Shown: positions 37,866 to 51,000 of the stretch, in pieces
How the letters are laid out: each line of letters opens with the position of its first letter
How positions within the stretch are numbered: the stretch's first letter is position 1
Assembly: GCA_036345935.2 (NCBI GenBank)
Contig: JADWOT020000003.1
Location: 22,338,509 to 22,402,508, forward strand
DNA length: 64,000 nucleotides
Origin: Taenia hydatigena
Taxonomy: Eukaryota; Platyhelminthes; Cestoda; Cyclophyllidea; Taeniidae
Reading direction: 5' to 3'
The notes under the pieces: generated by a model
Told to the model about the DNA's origin: nothing
Database searches by the model: none
The model's input: the letters and a program-made list of their open reading frames with translations, nothing else
Made by a program: the position numbers and the translations under genes

Positions 37866-40800
37866 TCACCCCTTTAAAGGCAATGGGGGTGGTCCAGCAG
37901 CAGGGATACCAGAAATGGGACGCACGGACTGTCCATGCAGATAGCGATCGATTTCGGCGAATGAGGGTCGCGATGAAGGCTCCAACTGCCAACACTTATT
38001 CATGAGTTCTTTCATTCTGGAGGGTGTGTCACCTGGTGGGCCCAAACGATGACCACCGCAAAGGTGAGTCAGCAGCTCCCGACTCGGCACCTCACTGTAT
38101 GGTAGACTGCCAAGACTGTAGATCTCCCACATCACCACACCGAAGGACCATACATCCGAGCGTAGTGTGAAGTTTGCTTCTTTCTCCAACACCTCGGGTG
38201 CTGTCCATCGTGTTGATATGCGACCGAAGGTGAAGGTTGAGCCGTTAGGCCGACTCAGTCCGAAATCACCAATCTGTAGAAGTAGATGCGTCAAGTGAAG
38301 TAGCATTGCACTCGACGCTACTCGTGTGCCATGGAGTCCTGCCACATTGACATCTCTACAACAGTGCTCTCTCCTTTGCTTATGTCAAATGAGGTTCCGA
38401 AGTGCTCCACCCATAACCGTCATGGGTCCTCTAGAGCTGTGTTTATGTCGAAACTTGGAAACCAAATAACCTCACCTCCACCAATTCAGCGTCGTAGTGT
38501 GCTTAACCACTGACCACTCTTCACCGAATCAATGGTCCGTGAAGGTGGGACGTCGAGAGTCGAAGAGCGACACATGTGAGGTGTGCGGAAGTGAGTATGG
38601 ACTGATGTGAATTGTGGTGACAGATGGGACTATCCAAGTGGATGAATCTGTGACTACACAATGAAGATCTCAACTTGCACACATTTCCCTACCACTTGGG
38701 TTAACTGAGAATTTGTGGTGAAGACGTACCTTGATTTGATGGTTGTCAGTGAGAAGAATGTTGCGGGCTGCCAGATCACGATGCTGAATTCGTTTGGTCT
38801 CGAGAGCACACATGCCACTGGTGATTTGTGACACAAACCCATGAAATTCCAGACGTCGTTTGTGATCTCTCTCCTCTCTCTCCCCTTCATTTTGCGCTCT
38901 CTTCTGAGCATTAGCGTGGAGGTAATCCAGCAAGGTGCCACCAGGCATGAATTCAGTCACCACGTAGAGGTACTCGTCATCCAAATACCATCCAATGAGA
39001 GTCAGCAGATGCTGCTTGTTGATGGTGGAGTCCTTGAGGAGAGCGCACATTACTACCACTTCCATGGCTCCGACGAGAGCGTATCTGGATGTCTGCTTGA
39101 TTCGTTTCACTGCCACCTTCATCCGCGTTTTCTTACCATCCACCTGTAAATATGCTCACATCGTATCACTGTTCAAGATGACGCCACCTCCTCTAATTGA
39201 TCAAAAACGCGGGTGTTTGAAATGTCAGATGATGTCCTCCAAATCCATACGGTGGCTAGTTGATATGGCATTCCTTCATGGAGTACCAGGCATCATCCAT
39301 CTCCTTGCATGCTAGGAGTCAAGGTGACAGGTGCTTATCGTGGTGGACGCATGCACTCATCAGTATGTGGTATTACAGCCGCAAGTATCTTCGCGTGCAA
39401 AAGTCTATGGAGGATTTACTACTGCATTGTGTTGATCAAGTGTTCCACCACGCAGCCATGCCATTGGAAAGCGTAGGCATTTCAGAGATGCCTACGTGCC
39501 AAGGCGACTCTGATCACACAAATTCAACTATGACAGTGAACACCTGTCGAACCGTAAATGTAGACACAACGGCATGGTGAGATAATACGGAACACAACTG
39601 CTTTCATCAACACGGCACCCACACGTCGGCATTTGGCTTCACTGAATCCCTGTTGTGCGTTGGATTTACACCAAAACGCCTAATGAAGATTCACATCGAA
39701 TGGTGCCAGCTACATGCTCAGTGCTGCAGACAATCATTAAACAGCCATGGGTGTACAAAATGTAGCAGTGACAAGCATAATTTCATTTGACATGACCCAA
39801 AATGTTTGCCTGTCTAAGCACTTGGAGGCACAAATCTACTACCGATTTACTGTCCAAAATGATCTTTCAAATCTACACTTATTAGAGCCTTCAATGCACG
39901 CAAATGCTCACGCTGCCCAAAAAGGCACTAATTTATACATGGGAAGGTGAACTGACACAGAGACCACCTGAATGAACTACCCAACAGCCCCATCGCCTCA
40001 GATGCTATGGGAGGTAGTAGATTTGTGGAGGCAACTAAGGAAGGCGTTTGCGATCCTACTAGCAAGTGCCTTTCCTTCGCCTTCATTCCAAGGCATAATG
40101 TCAGCATCATGCCTCTGCTAAGTTGAGGCGGCATCGTCGCAACGCGTTTGCAGGTACTAGTCAAATTGCCGCTCCTTCCTCTGCGATTGTGTGTGTGTGT
40201 GTGTGTGTGTTACAAAGATACTAGCAGCTGTTACGTTCAACAGAATTATTGACATACTCTTTGTTATTGTGACTGGCTGCTCCAGATGGACAGTGGTCAT
40301 TAGCTTCTTCATTTATGGAGAGGCGGAATACACCCGCAAGCTTCCTTCTTTAGCCACTCTCACACCCCACATCCGCACATTCTTCGCAGTGCAGACAATG
40401 CACTCCAGTCATTACGAAATATTTCGAGGGCCAAATAGGCATGCCTTGCTCCGAACAGGCTAGTTATTCCATTAAAAGTCAGATCACCTCTAGCGTCAGC
40501 GCATTGAGGAGGGCTTAGTCTCATTAACAAAGATGGAGTCGGTAGAACTCATGTGTCAACAGTAACTTACCTCTTTTTCATAGGTTCTTCGTGTAACCTC
40601 ACCAAATTCACCCTTTCCGATAACTTTAGCGTCTTCTTTCTTCATAAGTGGTGGGATTTCTTTGGAGCCTGCGAAATACTTCAGGTCCTCGCAGTAAATT
40701 AGTGAGGCGCATTTACGCTGCCTCGCCTCACCCACGTCACACTCCTATAGGGATTCACAAGCAGCGATCTACTACGATAGTCACAACCTTACCTTCCTCC

Positions 40801-41049
40801 GCACCTTCTCAATTAAATGTGAAAGCAATTTTCCCTTATAGGTATTGGCACCAATCTTGACCGTGTAGTGACCACTTATGGGGTAGGACTCTCCACGTGG
40901 ACCTCTCTTCAGTAGGAGCTTCCCATCCTTCGTGGAGAAGAGGACCCAGCATTTACCGATGCCCTGCTCATCGTCGACGAAATCCTCTTCGTCCCCGTAG
41001 TAGGTCGGAGTCCACGCATTGTCAAGGTCTATTTTCAAATAGAGAGTGG
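37866..41049 (-). CDS. CSK-like tyrosine kinase, copy C
   Basis: Four minus-strand exons: 41049-40793, 40687-40571, 39143-38730 and 38273-37866, for 397 visible residues. All catalytic elements are intact: IGKGEFGEV, AVK, HRDLAARN (GAT at 38775-38777), DFG and APE. It shares the short insert and the early stop after PPPLPLKG with B, but carries STINKQHLL like A where B has FTINKQYLL. It has several private substitutions, including in introns. This is the only kinase whose upstream flank is single-copy, and a secreted-peptide gene with an intact signal peptide lies 5' of it on the same strand. It is probably closest to the ancestral locus organisation. The N-terminal half (SH3, start codon) is not visible. 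Assignment to the CSK family rests on the P-loop, kinase-core similarity and activation loop without Tyr. Confidence 0.86.
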
Positions 41050-41233
41050 CTTGAGGAAGTTCCAAAGCATGCACGCAACAAAGAAATGTCGATGTGAGGG
41101 GAGTTTGTTGGCGGCGCGCATCTTCGGAAAGTGTGGTCTAACCTGCACTACAGTGACACTTTATTTAAGGAAGCAGGAGTGTGTGCATGAAGCATCTGCT
41201 GTCTTGATATAATTTGACCACTATCAAGTGCAC
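37879..41233. repeat. tandem segmental duplication, partial unit 3
   Basis: The third copy covers only the kinase. Similarity to units 1 and 2 is high to about 41108, weaker to about 41233, and then stops. Substitutions relative to units 1 and 2 are scattered through exons and introns, so this copy is older than the unit 1/unit 2 split. Confidence 0.9.
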
Positions 41234-41481
41234 TTGATGCTGCCTGATGGTCTGTGCTCTTAGCTGTTTAAGAATAATAATTGGGATAGAAGCGAATGCG
41301 TCTAAACAGCGCACCACTTATTTGGAGGTTCTTTCGAACTTTCTGCTGATCGCACCTACTCTTTGATGATAGAGATGGTTTGGACTCATCCTTCAGTGCC
41401 AACCACTTTTCTACATTAAGAGTGAAATGATTTTGTGTTTTAATCATTAAAAAGACATTATGGTCATGCGGAATCAATTAG

Positions 41482-41487
41482 TTTAAT
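41482..41487 (-). promoter_or_regulatory. candidate poly(A) signal of secreted-peptide gene
   Basis: The minus strand reads ATTAAA, the commonest variant of the animal poly(A) hexamer, 28 nt past the TAG stop at 41515-41517. Confidence 0.35.
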
Positions 41488-41514
41488 AGTTAGGGCAAAA
41501 TCTACGAAATGTAA

Positions 41515-44500
41515 CTACGCGTTTTGCTGAGGTTCACTTGACAATGCATTTAACTGCGTGACCACATCGATCACGGCAGACTGCTCTGCAAACTTGTTTT
41601 TTGTGGTGAGGCCTTGCAGCCGCTTTGAAGTCAAGTCAAGTCTACAGCGTCGGATATGGTCGCCGCTTGTAAACTCATTGGCAAGACCCATGTGCAAATA
41701 GACCGTAATATCGCGTAGCATAGCGCAGCATAATGTGGCACATCACGGCAAATGATATCGCAGGGTAAGAGGTGATACGTAAGCATGATGCAGCATGGGC
41801 AACGCAACTAAACCATCAGGAGAACCTAGCATCAGTCCGCATGGGAAATATCGCCCATACATTTGCACCTATGGGCTGAATTGGGTGGCTTGAACTACTC
41901 AGTTCTGAACTTCTAATGTCCGAACGAATCGACTCGATGCCGGTGGAAGAAGGGTGTGAAATGAATGAGTGAATAAATGCATCCGATATGGCTGTTGGTG
42001 AAAACGGTGGTGGTGGTGGCGGCAGAGGTATGTTGGGAGTAGACCCATGACATCCACAATGGAGCGACTAATAAAATCACACGAACTGGTTGGGATGTGC
42101 TGCAATCACACCTCCTCTCTCATAATAGGCGTTAAACTGCAGGGAATAAAGGTTGCATGTGCATGTAGGCACTAGTAAATGCCATGCACCAAAGACAGGC
42201 AGACCCGCAGCAAGGAAATTAAAAATGGTGACACAGTAACACCGCAAGTTAGGTGGAAACGTGTTTGATAGCAAGGGGCAAACGTGACATGGCGAAAGTG
42301 GTTATCAAAGGATTTCCATGAGATTGCGCGTCTACTTGCATGTGCTAAGCTAGGTTATTCCTTCCAAGTTAGAAGTTGAAACTCTCCTGCCCTTCTGTAC
42401 AAATCTTCGTCCTTTTAAAATTGTACGAGTTGGCGTCCACATGGTTGATGTAGACTATTATCAAATATGGAGACATTTTACTCAACTCCGGAAAGTTTAC
42501 TGTGCATTGTACGAGGCAACAAAAAGAGCTCTCGTCTTTGCTGGACAATGGCTGTTTGAAGTAAAACGTCAACTAAATTCTCGTAAAAAAACGTGCAAAT
42601 GTCGTTAATAATTCAAACGATCGAACTCACTTCTCATTGGCCTTGACGGCAGTTCAGGTCCTTTTCTAAATGTTCCAGCCATTTCTAAGTCAAAATAAGC
42701 ACAACCTTATGTTTTGTCAAGTAACACGAGGTCTATCTACGAATATTGGATAAATTTATTAAAGTGACATCCATAACGTGCAATCGTACAATATGCTTGT
42801 ACTATCTAGTACGCGTATGACTGCTGTTCCCTTCCCTGCTACTAAACAGAAACACAGATCATAATCTTAATGATGCGACTCGCCACCCACAAAAGTGGCA
42901 TCCACTTGTAGGTGAATGTTAGGTCATTAATACCGATGACGCCTGTCTCCGACCCCAACCAAATGATAGCCACTACTGATTACATTGGCTGACCAATGGA
43001 AGGCGGTGTCAAAGGAGAAGGAAATGAGCTCTGAATAAATGGGTATGTAAAAGCACAAATAAGAATATTCGAGATGATGTCTGCTTCTAACAAATGCCAG
43101 TTTTAACCGAAGTCGCAAACGCTGATTGATGTAAGCAAACACTCGAGCAACAGCAGCGGACACGTGAAATCTGCTTGCTTCATACCATCGTCTGGTCCTC
43201 GGCACCATCCCAAAGGCGATTGCAGCCAAATGGAATAAGTTTCCAGAGGGGACGGCTTCTATGGGCAACAAAACAAACCTACGGCACCGACTACCACCAA
43301 AGATAGAGAATGCGACTTCCAAGGTGCCAGTCCAGGGTGTGAGCGTGGAACGCCTCGTGATTTACGTTGTTTCAAGGAATTTTGATTTATCAAAGTGGAA
43401 GCAGCAAAGCGACCCTGCGATCTGCAAATGCGAGAGCTCAAGAGAAGAGTGTAATATTCGTCGACAGACGTAATTTAGACAACTTTTCACTTCATAGACA
43501 CGTCAGTGTGTGCACGCAATTTGGTCCCCAGTGTCTCCGCACATCAGTGGCGTTTGTGGAACACAGCGCTACAGGACTTCGATATTTGAGGTTCTTAGTG
43601 TTTTAGCGAAAGCAAAGGGACTAATGTGGTCCGTTAGTCTGCTTCCTTATCATTGTAGCTGCTCATCTATGTGGTTGTTTGCCACCAGCTTACCGAAATC
43701 GCCACTCACCGCGTGTAGGTGGGTAATATCTTTTGACGCGTGCATTGTCGGGTATGTCCACAGGTCTCCGATGTTTGTTACCTTGACCTGCGCGGAAGAA
43801 AATCAAAAACCGCATAGTGTAGCCGAGCATGTATTGAGACATTGCTCAATAGAAGCAGACTAGGTGCGATCGGATTCACAAATCAAATGGGGTGAAGAAG
43901 AGCGAAAAGAACCACCACAGATAAAGCATGTTTCTTGTTTAGGATGATGAGACAGCGCTAACCGTTTGGCAAATGACAACGTTAACTATTGTCTGCTACC
44001 AGAGGTGCGGCAGCACAAGGGATGGCTTGTGTGCGCTCAAATAGGCCCATGTCAACCCTGGCCATCAATGTACTGCCTTTGACGTAGAGAGAAGGCTGCC
44101 AGTGAATTGAAAAATAGCGAATTAATGTTTTCATCGCTAGATCAAAGTCATAACATTCATATTCCTCGTGCTAGTATTAAAACTAGGCTGCCAAAGGGAC
44201 ACTCCATTTGAGTTACGGAAATAAGAAGCTTGATTGTAATCATTCATTAGAAAGGGCCATCCATCAAGTCTGTAATGTGTTGTGTGGAGCAATACAAACA
44301 CAATTTGTTTTGGGAAAAAAGGACCGCTCCTACATCTGTGCCAGATCCTGCGAGGCATCATTACTCCTCTCCACACTGTTTCACTACCTCCACTTTCGCC
44401 AAACAGGTAACCAAGGGTAGTAGCTAAGAAATCGAATAGACAGATGAATCTCTTTAGCACGAAGAGTAAATGATGCTTGAGAAAAATGCTTGTTCTTCAC

Positions 44501-44663
44501 AAGTGTTCACTAAGAATGTAAAAAATAGTAGTGTACGAAGATAATCGGCAGGAAACCTGCCATTCTCTTCGTCAGTTTTTGGTTTCTCTGATTCTGCAAT
44601 TGGGTAAGTCTTTGTAACTATGCAACAGCAGATCATCAGCAATGCTAAAAAGAGCAGAAGCAT
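41515..44663 (-). CDS. small predicted secreted peptide precursor, three exons
   Basis: I do not recognise this as a known family. Exon 1 (44663-44557, ATG to phase 2) encodes MLLLFLALLMICCCIVTKTY, a clear signal peptide, then an acidic PIAESEKPKTDEENG. Exon 2 (42665-42631, 35 nt, phase 2 to 1, acceptor catttag, donor gtgagt) gives KGPELPSRPMR. Exon 3 (41585-41515, phase 1, acceptor tttgcag) gives QSAVIDVVTQLNALSSEP and ends at TAG. All phases agree, for about 70 residues. Junctions create dibasic RK pairs on both sides of GPELPSRPM, and the first is a GRK, the pattern of prohormone cleavage plus amidation; a bioactive peptide precursor is therefore possible but unproven. The exon 1 donor (gtttcc) is weak and is the main doubt. 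Paralogous, mostly broken exons lie at 15.4-16.7, 28.4-29.7, 46.5-48.1 and 59.8 kb. Confidence 0.5.
42009..42020. repeat. short (GGT)n run
   Basis: Four to five GGT triplets within the long intron of the secreted-peptide gene. Confidence 0.6.
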
Positions 44664-44846
44664 TACCTTTGCGAACGCCTTGCTTGTGTACCAAGACCAA
44701 GGCCTCCTTCCGATCGCCTTTTACTTGAGTCGGGTAGCGGGGACCTGAGGCGGGTGCCGTTCCTGGAAGGCGTTTCTTGAACTTCTTTGTTATCGTCTCA
44801 TTCCCGTTGGATCTTCCTTTGAGTAGTTCCTTGTCTAAATACAGGC
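44664..44846 (-). other. open stretch directly upstream of the signal-peptide start
   Basis: The minus strand is open from an acceptor-like tgtatttag to the GTAATG that holds the peptide start codon, in a different frame, reading DKELLKGRSNGNETITKKF and on to VHKQGVRK. It may be 5' UTR of the peptide gene, or an exon spliced at gtaatg to a site downstream. There is no domain match. Coding status is undecided. Confidence 0.25.
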
Positions 44847-46542
44847 GCAATAATTGCACTGCGAAGCGTCAACAGTACTTATTCATGCATTACGGCATTC
44901 CTCACTTGTTTACATTTACGCAGCTAGTGCTTGAGTGAGGAGGGATGTAGCATGGAAACGTTCTTTCTCAAATGAATAGTCATTAAATGCACAGTGCATT
45001 CATTGACTGATCGTGTTTTGACCAATTTTCAAAGCACTTCTTCAGTGTGGAGACAAGGCAAATGGGATGAAATGTCGATTACTCGCAGCACTGCTGTCGA
45101 CTCCTTAAGCCTACGCCTACAGTTTGCTAACATTAGCAATGCATGTGCATGCTTTAATCCCATATCCCCATCCACTGCAAAACAAGCACCGCTTAGACAA
45201 CTTCGCTGGCGGAACAACAATAAGTTTATAAAAGGCGCGATCAATTAACCACTTACTTACTTGGCTGATAATGTCATTGGTTGGTCAACAAGCAAATGGG
45301 ATGGATTTTCGCTAAACGTACTGGCGAAGTGGCGCGATCGTTCTTCAGATGTACACCTAACTGCTTGCACTCTTCACAGGCTACATCCTCCACACATTGC
45401 CCTGACATGTGCTATCTAACATAAGCTACTGACACAGAGAATATATTCGGCGCATATCAATGTCGCCTGGTCCATGTCACAGCCACCTAAGTAAATACTC
45501 CCAATTCGAGTCAGCTTGCATATGAGATAAGGTTTGAAGATGGCACAAGGGAACCCTTCTGTTGACTATTACTAATGAAGGGAGCTCTACACTCGACACT
45601 ATGAGAGTTTTGGTGATGACGGGATGCCTAACTTGATCCAGTAATTTGCAACAGCAGTAAGATGTTTCTGTTGGCTTTTCGAAATATTCGCTCACTGTGT
45701 GTTGGATGTTTTAGTAGTACAAATGTAGTCACATCTGCCATATCGAAATTGCGCATTGCTTGCAGACTTTCGTCGGTCGGGTCTATGTGCAGAACAGAAC
45801 GCGAGGCCATATTGAGCAGCCTAGCATAGCATGACACATAACGACATGCAACAAGGTAAATTAGGATGCTAGTAGCGAATAGGGTATAGAACAGGCAACA
45901 CAAGAAAGCAATCGGGTGGATAAAGAACTAGTCCACAACGGTAATGTTTTACGAGGAGTGCACACCACAAGCCGCCTTAATGGATGGCAATGCGGTCACA
46001 CTTGCAGCGGTGTGGTGAAACGCACGACTTTCACACACGCATTATTGAGGACCAATGTCTGAATTATTTGGCTTCATACTACATGGCAAGACTGCAGAAT
46101 AAACGAATGAATGAATGCATTTGCTGCAGTTGATGTTTGTGCTAGTTTTGGTTGTGACATGAGAGCAGACTTACAACACCAGCACCAGAGGAACTGATAA
46201 GAGCACGCCAACCGGATGTCAAAGACTGCGCTCACAACTCCCCTTAATGGTCGTGGTCAGCAGACAAATGGTCCGGTGTGCAGAACGTAATGTAGAACAA
46301 AGCCACTCCTCCTCGATTTGCACCAATTTCCCATTTGATTCTCACCCTTGCCTCGACACCTCGTAAATCGCAGTAAATTTACCACTGTTCCTACTCCCAA
46401 CCTCAATTCCAACCCCCAAATCCTACTAAGATTAAATGTAATCCTCTTTAAACACGTGCACACCCTACTTGTTAGTTTGCTTGGTTTGGCAAGGATTGCC
46501 AACTAATTGTTTACGGTTGTGGATTTTAAACCGTTCACTCAC

Positions 46543-46572
46543 GTTGTCTTGCTGTCTTCTTCCCAAGAGGTC
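46543..46572 (-). pseudogene. paralogous 30-nt micro-exon, second family unit
   Basis: The minus strand begins GACCT and ends directly at donor gtgagt after 30 nt. The intact micro-exon at 42631-42665 also has exactly 30 nt from its GACCT to donor gtgagt. One frame reads PLGKKTARQ, again basic. It lies between a broken signal exon to its right and diverged 3' material to its left. No good acceptor sits at the 35-nt position. Confidence 0.33.
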
Positions 46573-47943
46573 TCGTCGAAGACATCGTTTCCTCCTGCCA
46601 AATTGATGAACCCTAACAACGCATTTTTACCAAGAGCACATCACACAAACATTGAAGAGAAGCTATAAGACAGCCGACGGTGTTTCCTTTTTTTACTTGC
46701 GTGGCGATGATGTCACGTCGTTTGACCTGCGTGCCAGAAAAGCGAATTCCTTGCTGGTGCCAAGGCATATTGTTCATCCGAGTAACCACATAAGCATTTG
46801 TGGTCTTAGAATTAAGCGGTTTGACAGATGCATTGCAAATGCAACAAAGTATTCCATTTCGAGTATTCTGCCTCAATGTTTTTGTGATCCTTGCACATTT
46901 ACGTGACCACTTGCGAGTCCTCCTAACCGGAGTGATGAGGACACATTACAGCAAGGCAGGCGTCTACTTGCGCATTGGTGTGGATGAGCAGGCAGGATAA
47001 TTACGGTGTGTGCGTACGCCAGTGCACACACCATGATGACGGCATAGGGTGGATCCATTTTTTTCCATTTGCGGTCTCGTGGAGAATATCGACTTGGTTG
47101 TAAAGCATATGCATATATTTATAACTATTGCCTTCATGGCAGAGGGGCAAACGAGGTGAACTCAGGACAAATGCAATTCGAACAATGTTCCACATCATCT
47201 GGACAATCGACATATGGACAGGAACTTTTGCAAAGTTGGATAAAAACTGTGTTACATGAGTCGCAAGTAATTCGGGGAAAGTGGCAACACCCAAATCGAG
47301 GCATACTCGTGGTTAAGTAAATGCGCCACAACAGCATTACTAAATGGTTGGAGGTGACGTTGTGTAGCAAGAGTGACTTGCGAGAGAAACACGAGACAGG
47401 CTAATTTTTGTGGCACTACTACACACAGCCCTAAGTGACAACTGACACGTGCCAAGCGACAATTCTGTCTGGCCTCGCGCTAAATCCATTCAGGATGCAG
47501 TATGATGGGGCATTCCAATGTTTTTCAGCTGCGCAACAATTACTTCGATGGTGTCGAGCGATCCGCCAGTCACTCATTTAGCCACATTCGATTCGTGAGG
47601 TGCCTCTCTGACATTGAGAGCCGTGACATGACACCAGTGATGTGCGAACAGTCTGGCAGAAATGGATAAAGTGAATGAAACCTTTCTTTTTTCCAAACAG
47701 CAACAATAATAAAGTTGGCGACTTAGAAGTGCAAAGTGCTATTAGCACAAATCGGATTAAAGTGTATGGGACTAATGCAGTGAAGCACTACTTTAACATT
47801 GCACCATTAACTCAATGGTTCGGCAAGCAAACAAACAAATGAATTACTGAACTGCAGTGGGAAGGCAACTTGCGTGGATTACTCCCTGCATCAGTAACCG
47901 TGTGTTGTAATATGCACATCAAGATAATCGGCATGCGACTCAC

Positions 47944-48070
47944 CTTTCTTTTCATCTGGTTTCTGCCACTCCACACCTGAAAGTGGGCATATCCTCGTAA
48001 GTATTCAAAAGAAGACCGTTAGCACCGGTAGAAGATTCTGTAGTCTTACCCATTCCGTCACGTTTTCCAT
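47944..48070 (-). pseudogene. broken signal-peptide exon, second family unit
   Basis: From ATG at 48070 the minus strand reads MENVTEWVRLQNLLPVLTVFF, then a TGA, then continues ILTRICPL and VEWQKPDEKK up to donor gtgagt. Aligned to the intact exon at 44557-44663, the hydrophobic core (LLPVL against LFLAL), the ILTR/IVTK stretch, the following P and the KP.DE acidic tail match in one frame. The stop therefore interrupts a former signal peptide. Alternatively the part after the acceptor cactttcag is a 41-nt exon on its own. Confidence 0.45.
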
Positions 48071-48099
48071 TACGAGTGTCCAACATCTTTGTCAAAGAG

Positions 48100-51000
48100 G
48101 CTTGGCTCAGCTTGCTGTGGCGCGGATAATCCAAATAAGACTGTGCGAGTGGTGCTCTTAATACTACCCCTCTTAGGCTCGTTAATCCAAGACCTCCAAT
48201 CAGAGGACGCGGCTCATGCACTTCTCTACACACTGGCAACAGCAGGCAACGCTGTCGTGAAACCTGCGCATTGCTGTTACTCAAGAGACTCATTTTGCCT
48301 TCACTACTTAGTCTTTTGCCATTTGCAATCGCATTCCCAATTGTCGCCTCTCCTCTTGATGCCAGTGTGATTCAAATCATGCACTTGTGCAATGTGATAG
48401 TCAAACAGAATTGAATCTGAGAATGGCTAGCGTGTGGAGCACGCACAGACAATACACCTTGGTGTTTAGGCATTTTCACTTCACAGGACTTGGTTTCTTT
48501 GCACTGATACACCAGCGCCGTGAGCATTGTTGCAACTGCATCGACGGAATGGAAGACCAGTTGTGTATGGAACCACTAAAACTGTTTACAACGTGCATTA
48601 CGTGGCTTAGATGGGAGAGAGAAAATTAACTGGGTGTCTGGTTGCTTCCTCCGTTCTCGTGGTCTCTATAAGTTGGTTGATAAAACAAGTATGCATTTCT
48701 CCAAGCACGTTCCATGGCCTTAACGCGATGTAGTAGTGATTGGGCTCAGACTTGTGTGAAAGGTGTGGAGAGTTTGTTGTTTTAACTGATGCACAAATGT
48801 CACACGTCTCTCCTCAACCCTGCAAGTTGTTCTGCCAGTCCACTTGCGTAGACTAAAATGTACTGCATTGCACGAGCAGAGAAAGTTTCAGGTGACTGAC
48901 GGAATGGAGGGAACCACGCCCACTTTCTATTGGGTGGCATTGGAGATGAAGATAGTGATCTGTGCAGCTTAGGCGAATGCTGGTTAAAATTATGGCTCCA
49001 TAAATCCACTGCTAGGGAATCTGTACAAAATTAAATCCAGCAATTTATTCTATATGGCGAGCACTTCTTATGACGGTTTCCTTTGACGTAGTCATTGTGA
49101 GTTGCGGTGTAAGTGTGACTCGTTCCGCCTCAACGTAAGCAGCTTCCACTCCAACCGGTTTGAATTGTGCGTATGCGCAAGTGAGGACTGTTGAACGCAT
49201 CTTTTTACGTGAGCAACTGGCAGAAGGTAGTGTTTAATGAGCCGGAATATAGAAGACGAGGGAATGCGAAAAGGAGAGATCAAAGGCTGCTCGTGTTGGC
49301 GTACTCTACACCAGTGTGACAAAAATAACTGCACTGCGGGTGGGGCACACCCGCTCACAACTACCGCGACATGGAAGACCTGTTTTGCCTCCGTATATTC
49401 AGACCAATTTAATTCAAAGTTACTAGTGAAAAACGTGACGAAGCGCATTAAAGACTAAACAAATAGTAGTAGTGTCTCAACTGTTCTTACCTGTTTGCCA
49501 TTACTACGTGCAATCATGTTCACTGTGGGTAATGTTACATGGTACGAATAATGCCTTATCAAAGTGGTTGAGGATGGCTGACGCCAAAATGCTGGTCGGC
49601 AACGATTTCGTCCTTATCGTCTAAGAGTACGGTGTCCGAGCTCTTCTGTGCGCCAGAAGTAAAGCCTCCTTGGAGATGAAGTTGACCATTACAACCGATT
49701 AGTCAAGTGATTGTTAGGAAATTCCACTTCAATACGTGTAGCAAATTTCAACGACTCCCTTGCTTTCAACAGACGATCGTCCCTTACCTCCACAACAGCT
49801 CATCGAAACCACAACAGGTTGATCCGTTAATTGGTAGGTGTTGCATGCTTGGATGATAGAGAGGACTGTTGACGAAATCATGACGTTTCCGATTACACAA
49901 GACAAGTTGATTGACACATTCCTTGATGTGTCTCCTAAACACACGAACACGCCAACATTCCTTAACCAGCCACATCAGCGGCAGCTTAGGGCAGTTGAAA
50001 ATGAGCCCATTGGATGAGCCACAATTCTCAAATTTCGAAAATTACGGTGAATACAATGAGGCCTTTCTGCCAAGCCATTATCGCATCTGTTTTGTGGTGC
50101 CAAGTAATGCCTCTAATGTAACATAACCATCTGATGTAATTTGTCTCACAGAATGGAAGCCATGGTATTGTCGTGACTTGAAGTGGCACGATAGTTTGTC
50201 TCACTGGCGATGTCATCAAAGACCTTAATCAATTAGCTGGATGATGGGTACCGCTACTCCGAAGGCACACTCAGCATGCCTTGAGTGAGTCATCGACGTG
50301 GGTAATATCAGAGATGAAAGAGAGAAATAACAACTCCCCAACTCGGACAAATGAAGCGATGGCAGTGCCCCACAGAACAATCTACAAATGTCGCCGTGTG
50401 AAAATCTTACAAGTAGTTCATGTTGTCTCCTCGTCGTGAGAGTAGAGCAGGCAAATAAGTGGCATCGTTGAAGCAAAATGTACAGCTGCACATTTCAAAT
50501 TACCTGATAATGCATGAAGGATGACATTGTGCGTCGTCTTGTCCTCTCCATTCTTCTGTACGACCGCATTTATTCAACTCGTGCAGCAAGAGGCCTACCG
50601 CAGATGGATGTTGCTTATTTATTCAATGCTTGCTAATTTTGGTGTGGAGAAACATGTGGACGTGCCTGATGGAGATTAACAATGCATGTCAAATAATGCT
50701 TATGACTCTATCGACGTGGAATCACGATTGGATACACAAAGCTACTCGCATAATACTCTGTGTGATTCAGTAGACCCAATCTTGTTGTTTGCATACACTT
50801 GGGGACTGTTAAATTGGTGCTTAGATAAGTAGTACTGCTCAAATTTCCAGACAATGATTGATTCTGAGCCTTTGTCTTCAACGCCGGCATCATGCCCCCT
50901 CCTTATCCCCTTGCCCCTTGCACCCTTCGACTCGGGGAGTTAGACGTGTACATGCAGATTATTTCAGATAATTGATGAGGTGCATCATAAGAGAAGTACT

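Larger units (their letters stand above)
24871..37878. repeat. tandem segmental duplication, unit 2 (13,008 bp)
   Basis: A full second unit. Its first 1.15 kb matches unit 3 more closely than unit 1, and the remainder (about 26.04 kb onward) showed no difference from unit 1 wherever I compared it. This mosaic is what unequal exchange within the kinase gene leaves behind. An assembly duplication would not explain the sequence differences in the first part. Confidence 0.95.
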
